This document shows, in pieces, positions 53,369 through 62,236 of a DNA stretch of 64,000 nt. A program made the translations under genes and the position numbers. Each line of letters begins with the position of its first letter. Positions within the stretch are counted from its first letter, which is position 1. Location: assembly GCA_913776615.1 (NCBI GenBank), contig CAJYPK010000047.1, positions 62,001 through 126,000 on the forward strand, in the 5' to 3' direction. Origin of the DNA: an uncultured Hymenobacter sp. Lineage in GTDB: Bacteria > Bacteroidota > Bacteroidia > Cytophagales > Hymenobacteraceae. The notes beneath the pieces are model-generated. The model worked only from the letters and a program-made list of their open reading frames with translations. It was not told the origin of the DNA and did no database searches.

Positions 53369-56300
53369 CTAGAGCGACAGGTTGAGGCCCATCAGGAAGG
53401 CCCGGCTGCGCGGGTAGGCGGCGTAATCGACGCCCGGCGTGAGGGGCGTGGCCCGGCGCGTGTTTACTTCGGGGTCGTAGCCGCTGTACTTGGTGAAGGT
53501 GTACAGGTTGTTGAGCGTCACGTAGAAGCGCAGGGTCTGCACCTTGGCGCGAGCGGTGAGGGCCTTGGGCAGCGTGTAGCCGAAGGTGAGGTTGTTGATG
53601 CGCAGGAACGAGCCATCTTCCACGGCCCAGGAGTGAAACACGAGGTTGCGGGTGGGCGTCCAGATGTTGGCGTTCTGGTTTACTTCCCGCAGGCGGTCGA
53701 GGGTGGTGATGGCGCTGCCGTCGGCCTCGATGACGCGGTAGCGGTTGCCCATAATGCCCAGCAGGTTGTTGAACGCCGTGTTGGCCGTGTTGGAGGTAAA
53801 CTCAATCTTGTTGGCGTTGTAGATGTCGTTGCCCAGCACGAAGTTGACGAAGATGCTGGCGTCGAAGCCCTTATAGGCAAATTGCTGGTTGAGGCCGCCC
53901 ACCATTTTGGGGTTGGCGTTGCCGATTACCGTTTGGTCGTTGGCGTCGATCTTGCCGTCGCCGTTGAGGTCCTTGAGCTTGAGCAGGCCGGGGCGGTAGG
54001 CGGTTTCGCCAATCAGACCCAGGTCGTTCACAAATTTCACGTCCGGGTTGGGCGTCCAGGTGCCCAGGCCGCTGGCGGTGCTGGCCGGCACGTAGCCCGA
54101 GAAGTCATTGGCCGTGAGGTAGCCGTCGGTAACGTAGCCGTACATCTGGCCCACCGGCTGGCCCACGCGGGCCACGTAGTCCTGCACCAGGGCGCTGCCC
54201 GCCCAGCCCGAGGTAATGGCCGGAATCTCGTTCTGGCCGTCGCCCAGGCTTTCGATGCGACCCCGGTTGAACGAGGCGTTGGCGGTGGCCGTCCAGGTGA
54301 AGTTTTCGGTCTGGATAACGGTGCCCGTCAGCTGCAGCTCCAGGCCGCGGTTGGAAGTCGAGCCCACGTTCTGGAGCTGTGAGGTGTAGCCGATGAAGGC
54401 GGGCACCGGCTTGTTGAGCAGCAGGTCGCTGGTCGTGTTGTAGTACACGTCGGCGGTAAACTGCACGCGGTTGTTAAACAAGCCCAGGTCGATCCCAACG
54501 TTGCGCGAGGTGGTGGTTTCCCAGCGCAGGTTGGGGTTGGCCAGGCTCGTGGCCGACGACCCCAGCACGATGCTGTGGTTGAGGGCGTAGGGCGCGTTGC
54601 CGGCCGTAAAGAGCTGGTTGTACAAGAAGTCGTTGATGCGGTTGTTGCCGGCGCGGCCGTAGCTCAGGCGCAGCTTCAGGTCGGAAATGGTGGGCAGGTC
54701 TTTCAGGAAATCTTCCCGCGAGATGCGCCAGGCCACCGAAGCGCCCGGGAAGTAGCCCACCTTGTTGCCGGCCGGAAATTTCGACGAGCCGTCGGCCCGC
54801 AGCGTGCCCGTAAACAAGTACTTGTCGTCGTACGAATAGGTCAGGCGACCAAAGCCCGAGAGCAGCGTGTAGTCGCTCGGAATGCTGCTCTGGGGCAGTA
54901 CCGGCTGCGAGGTCTGGCCCACGGGCAGCACGCCCTGGTTGATGTTGGCCAGCGCCCGCTCGGCCGTGATGTCCAGCGGCAGGAAGTTGGTTTGAATGTA
55001 GAGCTGCGTGGTGCGCTGCTGGTAGGTTTCCTCGCCCAGCAGCAGGCCGAAGGCGTGCTTGCCCTTGGTGCCGCTGTAGTCGATGACGTTCGAGTTGTTG
55101 AGTGTCGATTGCGTGCTGGTCGTGATGGTGGCAAACGGCAGGTTGGCGTAGCCGCCCGCCGGCGAGCGCAGCGTGGGCGAGTAGCGGCCGTTGAAGGTGC
55201 CCAGGTTGATGTCGGTGTTGTCGAAGCCCGCCGTCGAGCGGATGGTCAGGCCCTTGGCAATCTCAAACGAGGCGTTGGCCCCGATGTTGATGGTGCGGCG
55301 GCGCTCGTTGCGGTACTCGTTGTCGATGGTAACGAGGGGGTTGACGAGGTTGGAGTTGTCGGCAAAGTCGGGGTCGAATACCGAGGGGTCGGGTACGGCG
55401 CCGTTGGCCCGGGGCACGAGCAGTGGCAGGTACTGCACCGTGTTGCGCAGGCGCGAAGTGGTGTTCGAGCCGTTGGTACCGGCCGTGCCGGTGCCCGCGC
55501 CGTTGGTGCCCTGGTCGTTGTAGCGGGCGTTCAGGCCGAAGCGGAACCGGCTGGAGGCCTTGGTGTCGAAGCGGAAGTTGAGCAGGTTGCGCGAGTAGTC
55601 CGAGCCGAGCTGAATGCCCTTCTCGTCGTTGCGCGTCAGGCTGAGGGCGTAGGTCGTGCCCGTAGTGCCGCCCGCCACCGATACGTTGTGCGTCTGCTGG
55701 AAGGCATTACGGCCGAACACCTGGTCCTGCCAGTCCACAAACGGCGCGTTGCGCACCCGCTGGATGGTGTCGCCGTTGAAATTGGTGCTGCCAAACAGGT
55801 TTTTGAACGTAGGCAGGCCGCCCGAGGAGCTGCCCACGAGGCGGGCCCGCTCGTATTGGTAGTTGAGGTAGTCGTCGGGGCCGAGCACGTCCAGCTTCTT
55901 GGTAATTTTACGGAAGCCGGCAAAGCCGTTGTAGCTCACCACCGTGCGGCCCTCGAAGCCTTTCTTGGTGGTGATGATGATTACGCCGTTGGCCCCGCGG
56001 GCTCCGTAGATGGCCGTGGCCGAGGCATCCTTCAGCACGTCGACCGAGGCAATGTCCTGGGGTGCCAGCACGCTGAGCGCGTTCTCAATCTGAATGCCGT
56101 CCACCACGTACAGCGGCGAGTTGTCCTGCGTCACGGAGCCGCCGCCCCGCACCCGCACCTGCACGTTGAGGTTGCCGGGCGTGCCCTCCGAGCTGGTGAG
56201 CTGCACCCCGGCCAGGCGGCCGGTGAGGGCCTCCGCCGCCGAGTTGACGGGAATATCCTTGATTTGCTGGGCGCTCACCGATGATACGGCCCCCGTCACG

Positions 56301-56656
56301 TCCTTGCGCTGCACGGCCTGGTAGCCGATTACGACCACGTCGTCGAGGCTCTGCGTGTCCGAGGTGAGCGTCACGTTGATGGTCGTCTTGCCGCTCACGG
56401 CCACCTCCTGGCTCACGTAGCCGATAAAGCTGAAGCGCAGCGTCGCCGTCTTGGAGTCGGCGGGTACGCTGAGCGAGTAGCTGCCGTCGGCGCTGGTCGA
56501 AGCCCCGGTGGTAGTGCCCTTCAGCACCACCGTGACGCCTGGCAGGGTCTCGCCGTCCGAGCCTTTCACGACGCCCGTAACGGTCCGGTTTTGCGCCACG
56601 GCCAGGCTGATGCTGCCGCAAAGCACGAGCCAGAGCAGGAGAAGATGTTGTTTCAT
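53369..56656 (-). CDS. SusC-family TonB-dependent outer-membrane transporter
   Basis: 1095 residues from ATG 56654-56656 (MKQHLLLLWLVLCGSISLAVAQ signal peptide); a second ATG lies two codons upstream. Order: carboxypeptidase-regulatory-like domain (about 24-105, VTGVVKGSDGETLPGVTVVLKGT), TonB-box/plug (DDVVVIGYQAVQRKDVTGAVSSV, LAGVQLTSSEG, SPLYVVDGIQIE, DASATAIYGARGANGVIIITTKKG), then a 22-strand-type barrel ending in AFLMGLNLSL. It imports oligosaccharides, here probably pectic, with energy from TonB. Head of the minus-strand pectin series; two LacI-like operators lie upstream. Confidence 0.96.
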   Translation of the reverse strand: MKQHLLLLWLVLCGSISLAVAQNRTVTGVVKGSDGETLPGVTVVLKGTTTGASTSADGSYSLSVPADSKTATLRFSFIGYVSQEVAVSGKTTINVTLTSDTQSLDDVVVIGYQAVQRKDVTGAVSSVSAQQIKDIPVNSAAEALTGRLAGVQLTSSEGTPGNLNVQVRVRGGGSVTQDNSPLYVVDGIQIENALSVLAPQDIASVDVLKDASATAIYGARGANGVIIITTKKGFEGRTVVSYNGFAGFRKITKKLDVLGPDDYLNYQYERARLVGSSSGGLPTFKNLFGSTNFNGDTIQRVRNAPFVDWQDQVFGRNAFQQTHNVSVAGGTTGTTYALSLTRNDEKGIQLGSDYSRNLLNFRFDTKASSRFRFGLNARYNDQGTNGAGTGTAGTNGSNTTSRLRNTVQYLPLLVPRANGAVPDPSVFDPDFADNSNLVNPLVTIDNEYRNERRRTINIGANASFEIAKGLTIRSTAGFDNTDINLGTFNGRYSPTLRSPAGGYANLPFATITTSTQSTLNNSNVIDYSGTKGKHAFGLLLGEETYQQRTTQLYIQTNFLPLDITAERALANINQGVLPVGQTSQPVLPQSSIPSDYTLLSGFGRLTYSYDDKYLFTGTLRADGSSKFPAGNKVGYFPGASVAWRISREDFLKDLPTISDLKLRLSYGRAGNNRINDFLYNQLFTAGNAPYALNHSIVLGSSATSLANPNLRWETTTSRNVGIDLGLFNNRVQFTADVYYNTTSDLLLNKPVPAFIGYTSQLQNVGSTSNRGLELQLTGTVIQTENFTWTATANASFNRGRIESLGDGQNEIPAITSGWAGSALVQDYVARVGQPVGQMYGYVTDGYLTANDFSGYVPASTASGLGTWTPNPDVKFVNDLGLIGETAYRPGLLKLKDLNGDGKIDANDQTVIGNANPKMVGGLNQQFAYKGFDASIFVNFVLGNDIYNANKIEFTSNTANTAFNNLLGIMGNRYRVIEADGSAITTLDRLREVNQNANIWTPTRNLVFHSWAVEDGSFLRINNLTFGYTLPKALTARAKVQTLRFYVTLNNLYTFTKYSGYDPEVNTRRATPLTPGVDYAAYPRSRAFLMGLNLSL

Positions 56657-56872
56657 ATACATGAAAGCGGAGGGTGGGAAATGGAAGAAATTAAAGCAGA
56701 GGCAGGGCAGCCAGCGGGCCGGGGGCGCGGTGGCCGGGCGCGGGAGGGCGCCGGGGTGGGTTTGATTATTAGGAGAAGAATGAGGCACTCGCTGCAACCC
56801 CGGGCCGGGCGGCAGTGTCGAAGTTTAGGGCCGGAAGGGGCGGGCCGCGCCCGCCGGGAGCGTTTTTATTTG

Positions 56873-56898
56873 CGCAATCGTTATCGGCAACGTTTCCA
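56873..56898. promoter_or_regulatory. Two overlapping LacI-type operator-like sites between susC and the regulator
   Basis: CGCAATCGTTATCG (56873-56886) and CGGCAACGTTTCCA (56885-56898) both fit GnAAnCGnTnnC with central CpG, spaced 12 bases centre to centre. They lie about 220 bases from the susC ATG and about 100 from the lacI-type GTG, the place expected for control of both genes. In the rest of 56657-56989 no gene and no clear TAnnTTTG box is seen. Confidence 0.5.
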
Positions 56899-56989
56899 CG
56901 CCGCGTTGCGCCGTGGTCAAAATGGGGTCGCGCACCCCGTAACATTCATTTAACCTTTATCTTTAGCCGCGAAAGGAAGCCGCTGGGCG

Positions 56990-58051
56990 GTGGCTGAAAA
57001 TTGCACTTTACGTAGAAACTGCTTGGAACCTGCCACCCTCAAGGACATTGCCCGGGAGCTGAATATCTCCGTATCGACCGTATCGCGGGCACTGCGCGAC
57101 TCCTACGAAATCAACCCCGAAACCAAACGCCTGGTGATGGAGTGCGCCGCACGCCTGCACTACCGGCCCAACCCCATCGCGCTCAGCCTGAAGGGGAGCA
57201 GCAGCAAGGCCATCGGGGTGATTGTGCCGCAAATCGCCAATTATTACTTTTCGCAGGCCATCAACGGCATTGAGGAGGTGGCCAACCAGCGCGGCTACGA
57301 CGTGCTCATCTTCCAAACCCACGAGGCCTACGACCGCGAAGTGGCCAACCTGCGCCAAGCCCTGGCCCGCCGCGTCGATGGCCTGCTCATCTCGCTCAGC
57401 AGCGAAACCAACGACACCACCCACCTGCAAGACTTGCAGCAGCAGGGTACGCCCATCGTGCAGTTCGACCGGGTATCGGCCTCGCTCAATACGCCCCGCG
57501 TGGTGGCCGACAACTTTGCCGGGGCCTTCGCGGCCACCGAGCACCTGCTGCAATCGGGCCGGCGGCGCATTGCCCACCTCACCATTCAGCCCTGGCTCAG
57601 CATCACGCAGGAGCGGCTGGCCGGCTACCGCGCCGCCCTCGAAAAGTACGGCGTGCCGTACGACGAAAACCTGGTGCGCTTCGGCACCTTCGGCCCCGAC
57701 GAGGTCGGCCCGCTCGTCGATGAGCTGCTGGCCCTCACGCCCCGGCCCGACGCCTTTTTCACGGCCAGCGACCGCCTGGCCGTGGGCTGCCTGGGGGCCT
57801 TGCGCCAGCGCCGGCTGGCCATTCCCGAAGACGTGGCCCTCATCGGCTTCACCAACCTCACGGTGGCCGACATGCTCTCGCCCTCGCTGAGCACGGTGGT
57901 GCAGCCCGCTACCGAAATCGGCCGCGCCGCCGTGGGCCGCCTGCTCGACCTCATCGAGAAAAAGCACAAGGCCGCCCCGCCCAGCACGCTTACCATTCCG
58001 ACCACGCTGGTCGTGCGCGAGTCGTCGGCCTGGCCGGTGGCGGCGGAGTAG
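56990..58051 (+). CDS. LacI-family regulator of the pectin locus
   Basis: 353 residues from GTG 56990, with AAGGAAG 12-18 bases upstream; a TTG at LEPATLKDIA is an alternative. N-terminal helix-turn-helix ATLKDIARELNISVSTVSRALRDSYEINPETKRLV with the hinge helix YRPNPIALSLKG, then a periplasmic-binding-protein-like ligand domain (IGVIVPQIANYYFSQAINGIE, PDAFFTASDRLAVGCLGALRQRRLAIPEDVALIGFTN). Divergent from susC, with operator-like sites between. The effector may be a galacturonate pathway intermediate such as KDG; this is an inference. Confidence 0.9.
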   Translation: MAENCTLRRNCLEPATLKDIARELNISVSTVSRALRDSYEINPETKRLVMECAARLHYRPNPIALSLKGSSSKAIGVIVPQIANYYFSQAINGIEEVANQRGYDVLIFQTHEAYDREVANLRQALARRVDGLLISLSSETNDTTHLQDLQQQGTPIVQFDRVSASLNTPRVVADNFAGAFAATEHLLQSGRRRIAHLTIQPWLSITQERLAGYRAALEKYGVPYDENLVRFGTFGPDEVGPLVDELLALTPRPDAFFTASDRLAVGCLGALRQRRLAIPEDVALIGFTNLTVADMLSPSLSTVVQPATEIGRAAVGRLLDLIEKKHKAAPPSTLTIPTTLVVRESSAWPVAAE

Positions 58052-58105
58052 CTCGGGCGCTTACTTAGTACCTCTGGCGGGTGGCCCCGCTCGTTGCCAG
58101 CAGTT

Positions 58106-58133
58106 GTATCACCAAGTTCCGGCTTGGTGATAC
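58106..58133. terminator. 11-bp hairpin GTATCACCAAG
   Basis: 58106-58116 pairs perfectly with 58123-58133 (6-base loop), 55 bases after the LacI-family stop. It precedes the stronger terminator at 58192. Confidence 0.5.
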
Positions 58134-58191
58134 GTTTGGTGAGCACGCGCCAATGGCCAGCGCCTCCCCAAGCCGGCTCCCGCGTTACGTA

Positions 58192-58238
58192 CCCACTAAA
58201 AAGCCCCGCTATTATTCGTAGCGGGGCTTTTTAGTGGG
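58192..58238. terminator. Bidirectional rho-independent terminator
   Basis: CCCACTAAAAAGCCCCGCTA (58192-58211) pairs with 58219-58238 with a 7-base loop and A/T runs at both sides. It serves the plus-strand regulator and the minus-strand small gene that ends at 58257. Confidence 0.9.
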
Positions 58239-58256
58239 CAAATAGCCAGCGAAAGA

Positions 58257-58517
58257 TCAGTTCCCCGCCTCTGCCACCTCAAAGGCGAGGCAGTGCTTCA
58301 GCGCAGTGCCGAGTGCCTGGCACACGGCCTTGATGTCGCCGAGGGCTTGCGCAGGGCTTTTGCTAGCGTGAGCTACCGCGTTGATTGGTAGCGATACTTC
58401 CAGGTCGGCGCTGGGTGTTTTGATGAGGTGTACGTACCCGTATTCGGGGCCCATTAAGGTGTGCCGGACTTTACCTTGCAAGGTTTCCGTGTCGAAGGCG
58501 ATTAGCGTGTGCTTCAT
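58257..58517 (-). CDS. Small hypothetical protein (86 aa)
   Basis: ATG 58515-58517 (MKHTLIAFDTETLQGKVRHTLMGPEYGYVHL). It has a terminator of its own, which supports expression. A strand-rich N-terminal half is followed by helix QALGDIKAVCQALGTALKHCLAFEV. No signal peptide; family unknown. Confidence 0.65.
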   Translation of the reverse strand: MKHTLIAFDTETLQGKVRHTLMGPEYGYVHLIKTPSADLEVSLPINAVAHASKSPAQALGDIKAVCQALGTALKHCLAFEVAEAGN

Positions 58518-58689
58518 ACAATGAGAATGGTGATGGGCGTAGAATGGCGAGCGGAAAGGTTATATTAATTGGATAAAAGTCATAAAAAGTAATAAGTAAA
58601 AAAGTGAGACAATCGCTTTATTTCGCTGTAATACCGCTAGTCAGGGTCGTTTTTTGGCAAAAATCAGCAGATAGTCAGAGTCGGCGATA

Positions 58690-58722
58690 TGATAAAAATC
58701 ATGTGAGAGATGATGTTCATCA
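58690..58722. promoter_or_regulatory. Two CRP/FNR-type palindromes 21 bp apart
   Basis: TGATAAAAATCA (58690-58701) and TGATGTTCATCA (58711-58722) both have the TGAT-N4-ATCA form of FNR-family sites. Their centres are 21 bp apart, two helical turns, so two dimers would bind the same DNA face. They lie about 190 bases before the amidohydrolase ATG in an AT-rich stretch. The remaining 58518-58907 has no gene. Confidence 0.5.
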
Positions 58723-58907
58723 CGCTGATCCGTAGCGAGGGGCTTGCTTTTCCGTGATGGGTATTCCGGCGGGGTCCCAGGGGCGGCCGGCCCCGGGTAT
58801 CCGCGCCGCGGCCAGCTCAACCTTTCCGGAGCCAGCCGTATAGCGGAGGAGCTTGCGCCCGGGCGCGGGCACTTTCTCTATTCGCCCCGGCCCGGCCGGG
58901 GAGCACC

Positions 58908-60131
58908 ATGCTCGACGTACTCGTAAAAAACGCCCGCCTCGACGGCCACGCGGGCAGCGTAGCCATTGGCATCGTGGGCGATACCATTCGCGCCATTCAA
59001 CCCCAGCTGGCCGAGCCCGCTCGCACGACGCTGGATGCCAATCACCAATTCGTATGCGCTGGCTTCTACGAAACTCACATTCACCTTGATAAGGCCTGCA
59101 TCCTGGACCGCTGCTCGGTCGAGCAGGGTGGCAAAGAGGAAGCGGCCGCCGAGTCGAAAAAGGCCAAGCAGGATTTTACCGAGGACGACGTAGTTGCCCG
59201 GGCCAGCCGGGTGGTCGAAATGGCCATCAAGAAGGGCACGATGGGTCTGCGCACCTTCGTCGAAACCGATCCCCGCGCCGGCCTGCGCTCGCTGGCGGGC
59301 CTGCGGCGGGTGCGGGCTGCCTACGCCCACGCCCTTGACATCGAGCTGTGCGCCTTCGCCCAGGAGGGGCTGACCCAGGAAATGGCCACCTACGACCTGC
59401 TGCGCCAGGCCCTACAACAAGGGGCCGACCTGGTGGGGGGCTGCCCCTACACCGACCCCGACCCCGACCGCCACGTGGAATTGATTTTCGACCTGGCCGA
59501 GGAATTCGACGTGGACGTAGACTTTCACCTCGACTTCGACCTGGAGCCCAGCCAGTCGGGTATTCCCAAGATTGCCGCTGAAACCCGCCGCCGGGGCTAC
59601 CAGGGGCGCGTGGCGGTGGGCCACGTCAACAAGCTCAGCGCTATGCCCGCCACCCGGCGCACCGAGCTGGCCCAGCTGCTGCTGGAAGCCGACATTGCCC
59701 TGACGGTGCTACCCGCCACCGACTTGCTGCTGATGGGCCACGGGCAAGACCACCTCGTGCCCCGCGGCGTGGTAAACGCCAACGAGCTGCGGGCGCTGGG
59801 CCTGCGCACTACCATCGCCAGCAACAATATTCTCAACGCGTTCACGCCCTACGGCGACGCTTCGCTGGTGCGCATGGCCAACCTCTACGCCAACGTGGCC
59901 CAACTCGCCACCGACGACGCCATCCGGGCCGCCTACGAGATGGTGACCACCGAGGCCGCCCGGCTGCTGGGCCAGCAGGCCCGCCTGCGCGTGGGCGGCC
60001 CGGCCACCTTCGTGCTGCTCGAAGCCGGGAGCGCCGTCGAGGTTATCCGCACCGTGGCCCAGCCACTGCTGGGCTATAAAAATGGTCGCCCCACCTTCAC
60101 CAATTCGCCCGCCGTACTGATTAAACAGTAG
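58908..60131 (+). CDS. Amidohydrolase, cytosine-deaminase-like
   Basis: 407 residues, ATG 58908. Metal-site pattern of the cytosine deaminase/AtzC group: His57 and His59 (ETHIHLDKA), His207 (DVDFHLDFD) and His239 (AVGHVNKL). The fourth position, usually Asp in an SDN/DD motif, reads ASNNILNAF (Asn306-Asn307), so activity or substrate may differ. No signal peptide, so cytoplasmic. 74 bases before a second deaminase gene, hence probably one functional unit for hydrolysing a nitrogen heterocycle. Its stop TAG (60129-60131) is inside a palindrome. Confidence 0.82.
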   Translation: MLDVLVKNARLDGHAGSVAIGIVGDTIRAIQPQLAEPARTTLDANHQFVCAGFYETHIHLDKACILDRCSVEQGGKEEAAAESKKAKQDFTEDDVVARASRVVEMAIKKGTMGLRTFVETDPRAGLRSLAGLRRVRAAYAHALDIELCAFAQEGLTQEMATYDLLRQALQQGADLVGGCPYTDPDPDRHVELIFDLAEEFDVDVDFHLDFDLEPSQSGIPKIAAETRRRGYQGRVAVGHVNKLSAMPATRRTELAQLLLEADIALTVLPATDLLLMGHGQDHLVPRGVVNANELRALGLRTTIASNNILNAFTPYGDASLVRMANLYANVAQLATDDAIRAAYEMVTTEAARLLGQQARLRVGGPATFVLLEAGSAVEVIRTVAQPLLGYKNGRPTFTNSPAVLIKQ

Positions 60132-60193
60132 CGCGGACTTGGTAGTCCGCGTTCAGGAGGCTGACAAAACGCGGACTACCAAGTCCGCGCTAC
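60128..60193. repeat. Perfect 24-bp palindrome overlapping the amidohydrolase stop
   Basis: 60128-60151 (GTAGCGCGGACTTGGTAG...) pairs perfectly with 60170-60193, with an 18-base loop. The TAG stop is bases 2-4 of the left arm. Same family as 44949-45068 and 39765-39832. Confidence 0.9.
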
Positions 60194-60205
60194 TTTAAAG
60201 CTACT

Positions 60206-60706
60206 ATGTCTGCACCCCTCACCGATACCGACTTAATCCACTTGCGGCACTGCCTGGTGCTGGCCGCCGAGGCCCTGCACGCTGGCGACGAGCCCTTCGG
60301 CTCCATCCTCGTCGATGCGGCCGGCCAGGTAGTGGCCCAGGCCCGCAACCGCGTCAATGCCGAAAATGCCCTGGCTCATCCCGAGCTGGCGCTGGCCCAG
60401 TGGGCCGCCGCGCACCTGAGTCCCGCCGCCCGCGCTGCCGCCACGGTGTATACCAGTGGCGAGCACTGCCCCATGTGCGCCGCTGCCCACGGCTGGGTGG
60501 GGCTGGGTAAAATTGTCTACCTGAGTTCGGCCGAGCAGTTGGGCCAGTGGCTACGCGAGCTGGGCGCACCCGCCGCACCGGTGCAGATGCTGCCCGTGCA
60601 GACCATCGTACCCAGCCTAGCGGTGGCTGGCCCCGGCAGCGGCGAGCTACTGCAAGCTATCAAGGACTTGCAACTGGCTTACCACGCTGGGGGTGCCGCG
60701 CAATAA
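60206..60706 (+). CDS. Nucleoside/guanine-deaminase-fold protein
   Basis: 166 residues, ATG 60206. CMP/dCMP-deaminase zinc fold: PFGSILVDAAGQVVAQARNRV, zinc/proton-shuttle motif AHPELAL (HPE instead of the common HAE) and SGEHCPMCAAA (HCxxC instead of PCxxC). A deaminase of a free base or related heterocycle is likely. It follows the amidohydrolase gene, so both may work on the same compound. Its end is convergent with the pectinesterase gene at 60708. Confidence 0.85.
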   Translation: MSAPLTDTDLIHLRHCLVLAAEALHAGDEPFGSILVDAAGQVVAQARNRVNAENALAHPELALAQWAAAHLSPAARAAATVYTSGEHCPMCAAAHGWVGLGKIVYLSSAEQLGQWLRELGAPAAPVQMLPVQTIVPSLAVAGPGSGELLQAIKDLQLAYHAGGAAQ

Positions 60707-60707
60707 G

Positions 60708-61715
60708 CTAGTTATCGCCAGCGGGCACCCAGCCGCTTTCGCCGCCGAAGATATTTTGCAGGGTGTAGCGCTTGGCTTCCCTGGCCGTGAGCTGGTGGCT
60801 CCACCGGGCACGGGCGGCGGGGTTGGCCCCGGGGCCAGTACTCTGGTATTCGGCGTAGTAGGCCGTTTTTTCGTTGGCGGCGTCGCGCCAGTTGTCCCAG
60901 CCGGCGGGCAGAATGTGCGCGCCTAACTCGCAGCGCAAATACACGGTGCGGGAGTGGGGCCGCCAGGGCCGGGCCAAGAACACCTTGCGGGCGGCCGTGT
61001 CGGCGGTGAGCTTGCAGTCGCGAAAAACGAACCCGTAGGCCTGGCGTTCGGTCGTGGCCGCGGCGGCAATGTAGGAATTGCGCTTGCTGCGAATCTCGCA
61101 GCGGTCGAACACGGCCACGGCGGTGCCGAAAATAAAGTCGGTCGTGCCCTCAATGTAGCAGTCTTGGTAGTACTGGCGGCTGTTTTCCACGGCCGGGTAC
61201 AGGGTATCCTGGTTGCCCAGCATCCGGCAGCGGCGGAAGGTGGCGCGGTCGCCATCGACGTGCAGGGCCACGGCCTGACCCACCGGGCCGGCGGCGTTTT
61301 CAAAGGTGATGTTTTCGGCCGTGAAATCGTTGGCCTGCACCAGTACGGTTTGGGAGGAATAGGTATTGTGGCCGGCCGCGTCGCCGGTGTGGTCGCTGCC
61401 CGTGATGATGGTGCCCAGGGCGCTTTCGCCCACCAGCCGCACGTGGGTTTTGTGAGCGGGCACCACTAGCTTTTCGCGGTAGATGCCGTTTTTAATTTGA
61501 ATAGTGACCGTCACCTGCGACAAATCTCGGGAGGCATTCACCGCTTCCTGAATGGTTTTATAATCGCCGCTGCCATCCTGGGCTACGCGCATGAGCAGCA
61601 CCTGGGGTGGCGGGGCGGGGCGCGCCGGTGGCATCCCGAGGCTGGCGGCGGGCGGGGCGGTTTGGGCCAGGGCGGGGGTGAGGGGTAGTAGGCTGAGAAA
61701 AATAAGGTTGCGCAT
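60708..61715 (-). CDS. Pectinesterase, CE8 family (first copy)
   Basis: 335 residues from ATG 61713-61715, with signal peptide (MRNLIFLSLLPLTPALAQ). Removes methyl groups from polygalacturonate. Right-handed beta-helix with CE8 motifs: VAQDGSGDYKTIQEAVNA, FENAAGPVGQAVALHVDGD, GNQDTLYP (general acid Asp), GTTDFIFGTA (nucleophile Asp) and LARPWRPHS (Arg). Probably periplasmic. 521 bases from the second copy, with nested palindromes between. Likely part of the locus despite the inserted plus-strand deaminase pair. Confidence 0.94.
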   Translation of the reverse strand: MRNLIFLSLLPLTPALAQTAPPAASLGMPPARPAPPPQVLLMRVAQDGSGDYKTIQEAVNASRDLSQVTVTIQIKNGIYREKLVVPAHKTHVRLVGESALGTIITGSDHTGDAAGHNTYSSQTVLVQANDFTAENITFENAAGPVGQAVALHVDGDRATFRRCRMLGNQDTLYPAVENSRQYYQDCYIEGTTDFIFGTAVAVFDRCEIRSKRNSYIAAAATTERQAYGFVFRDCKLTADTAARKVFLARPWRPHSRTVYLRCELGAHILPAGWDNWRDAANEKTAYYAEYQSTGPGANPAARARWSHQLTAREAKRYTLQNIFGGESGWVPAGDN

Positions 61716-61728
61716 GAGTAGAAGGTCC

Positions 61729-62160
61729 ACGGGCGCGAGTTTAGGCGCAGCCGTGATTCGTGTCTGCATATGATGGGGAGGCTGCGCCTCCACTGCCGCG
61801 CCAGCGGTAGGTTGCGTGAGGGAGTATGGTAACGAAGCGGGCGTAGGCTTGCCGCTGGCGCGGCAGTGGAGTCTGGAGACTCCACCCACTGATCGGCGGC
61901 GAGTTGCGCTGCGCTAAACTCTTGCCAGTACTACAGTACTCTTGGACTTATGCAGACCCTGCAATTGCTGACAATTGCTGGCGCGAGTTTAGGCGGAGCC
62001 GTAACTCGCCGCCGATCAGTGGGTGGAGTCTCCAGACTCCACTGCCGCGCCAGCGGCAGTCCGCGTAAGTGGGCATGGTAACGGGGCGAGCGCACTATTG
62101 ACGCTAGTGTGGCAGTGGAGGTACAGCCTCCACTGCCACACTAGCACGAATTACAGTTGC
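61729..62160. repeat. Nested palindromes between two pectinesterase genes
   Basis: Three palindromes overlap: CCTCCACTGCCGCGCCAGCG (61786) against 61852-61870; a long one with arms about 61852-61912 and 62005-62063 (inner GTCTCCAGACTCCA core, GATCGGCGGCGAGTT); and GCTAGTGTGGCAGTGGAGG (62111-62129) against 62135-62153. GGCGCGAGTTTAGGCG is directly repeated (61732, 61979) and inverted at 62159. The whole gap 61716-62236 shows no gene. Confidence 0.75.
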
Positions 62161-62236
62161 GCCTAAACTCGCACTAATACTGATGAAAAAGGGCGGTGAC
62201 ACGAGGCGCAGACTACCGTGCATCTTATCGCTTGGC

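Noticed and set aside
54575..56284. 569-codon plus-strand frame opposite susC
   Set aside because: Val/Gly/Arg-rich antisense shadow; the minus-strand SusC is unambiguous.
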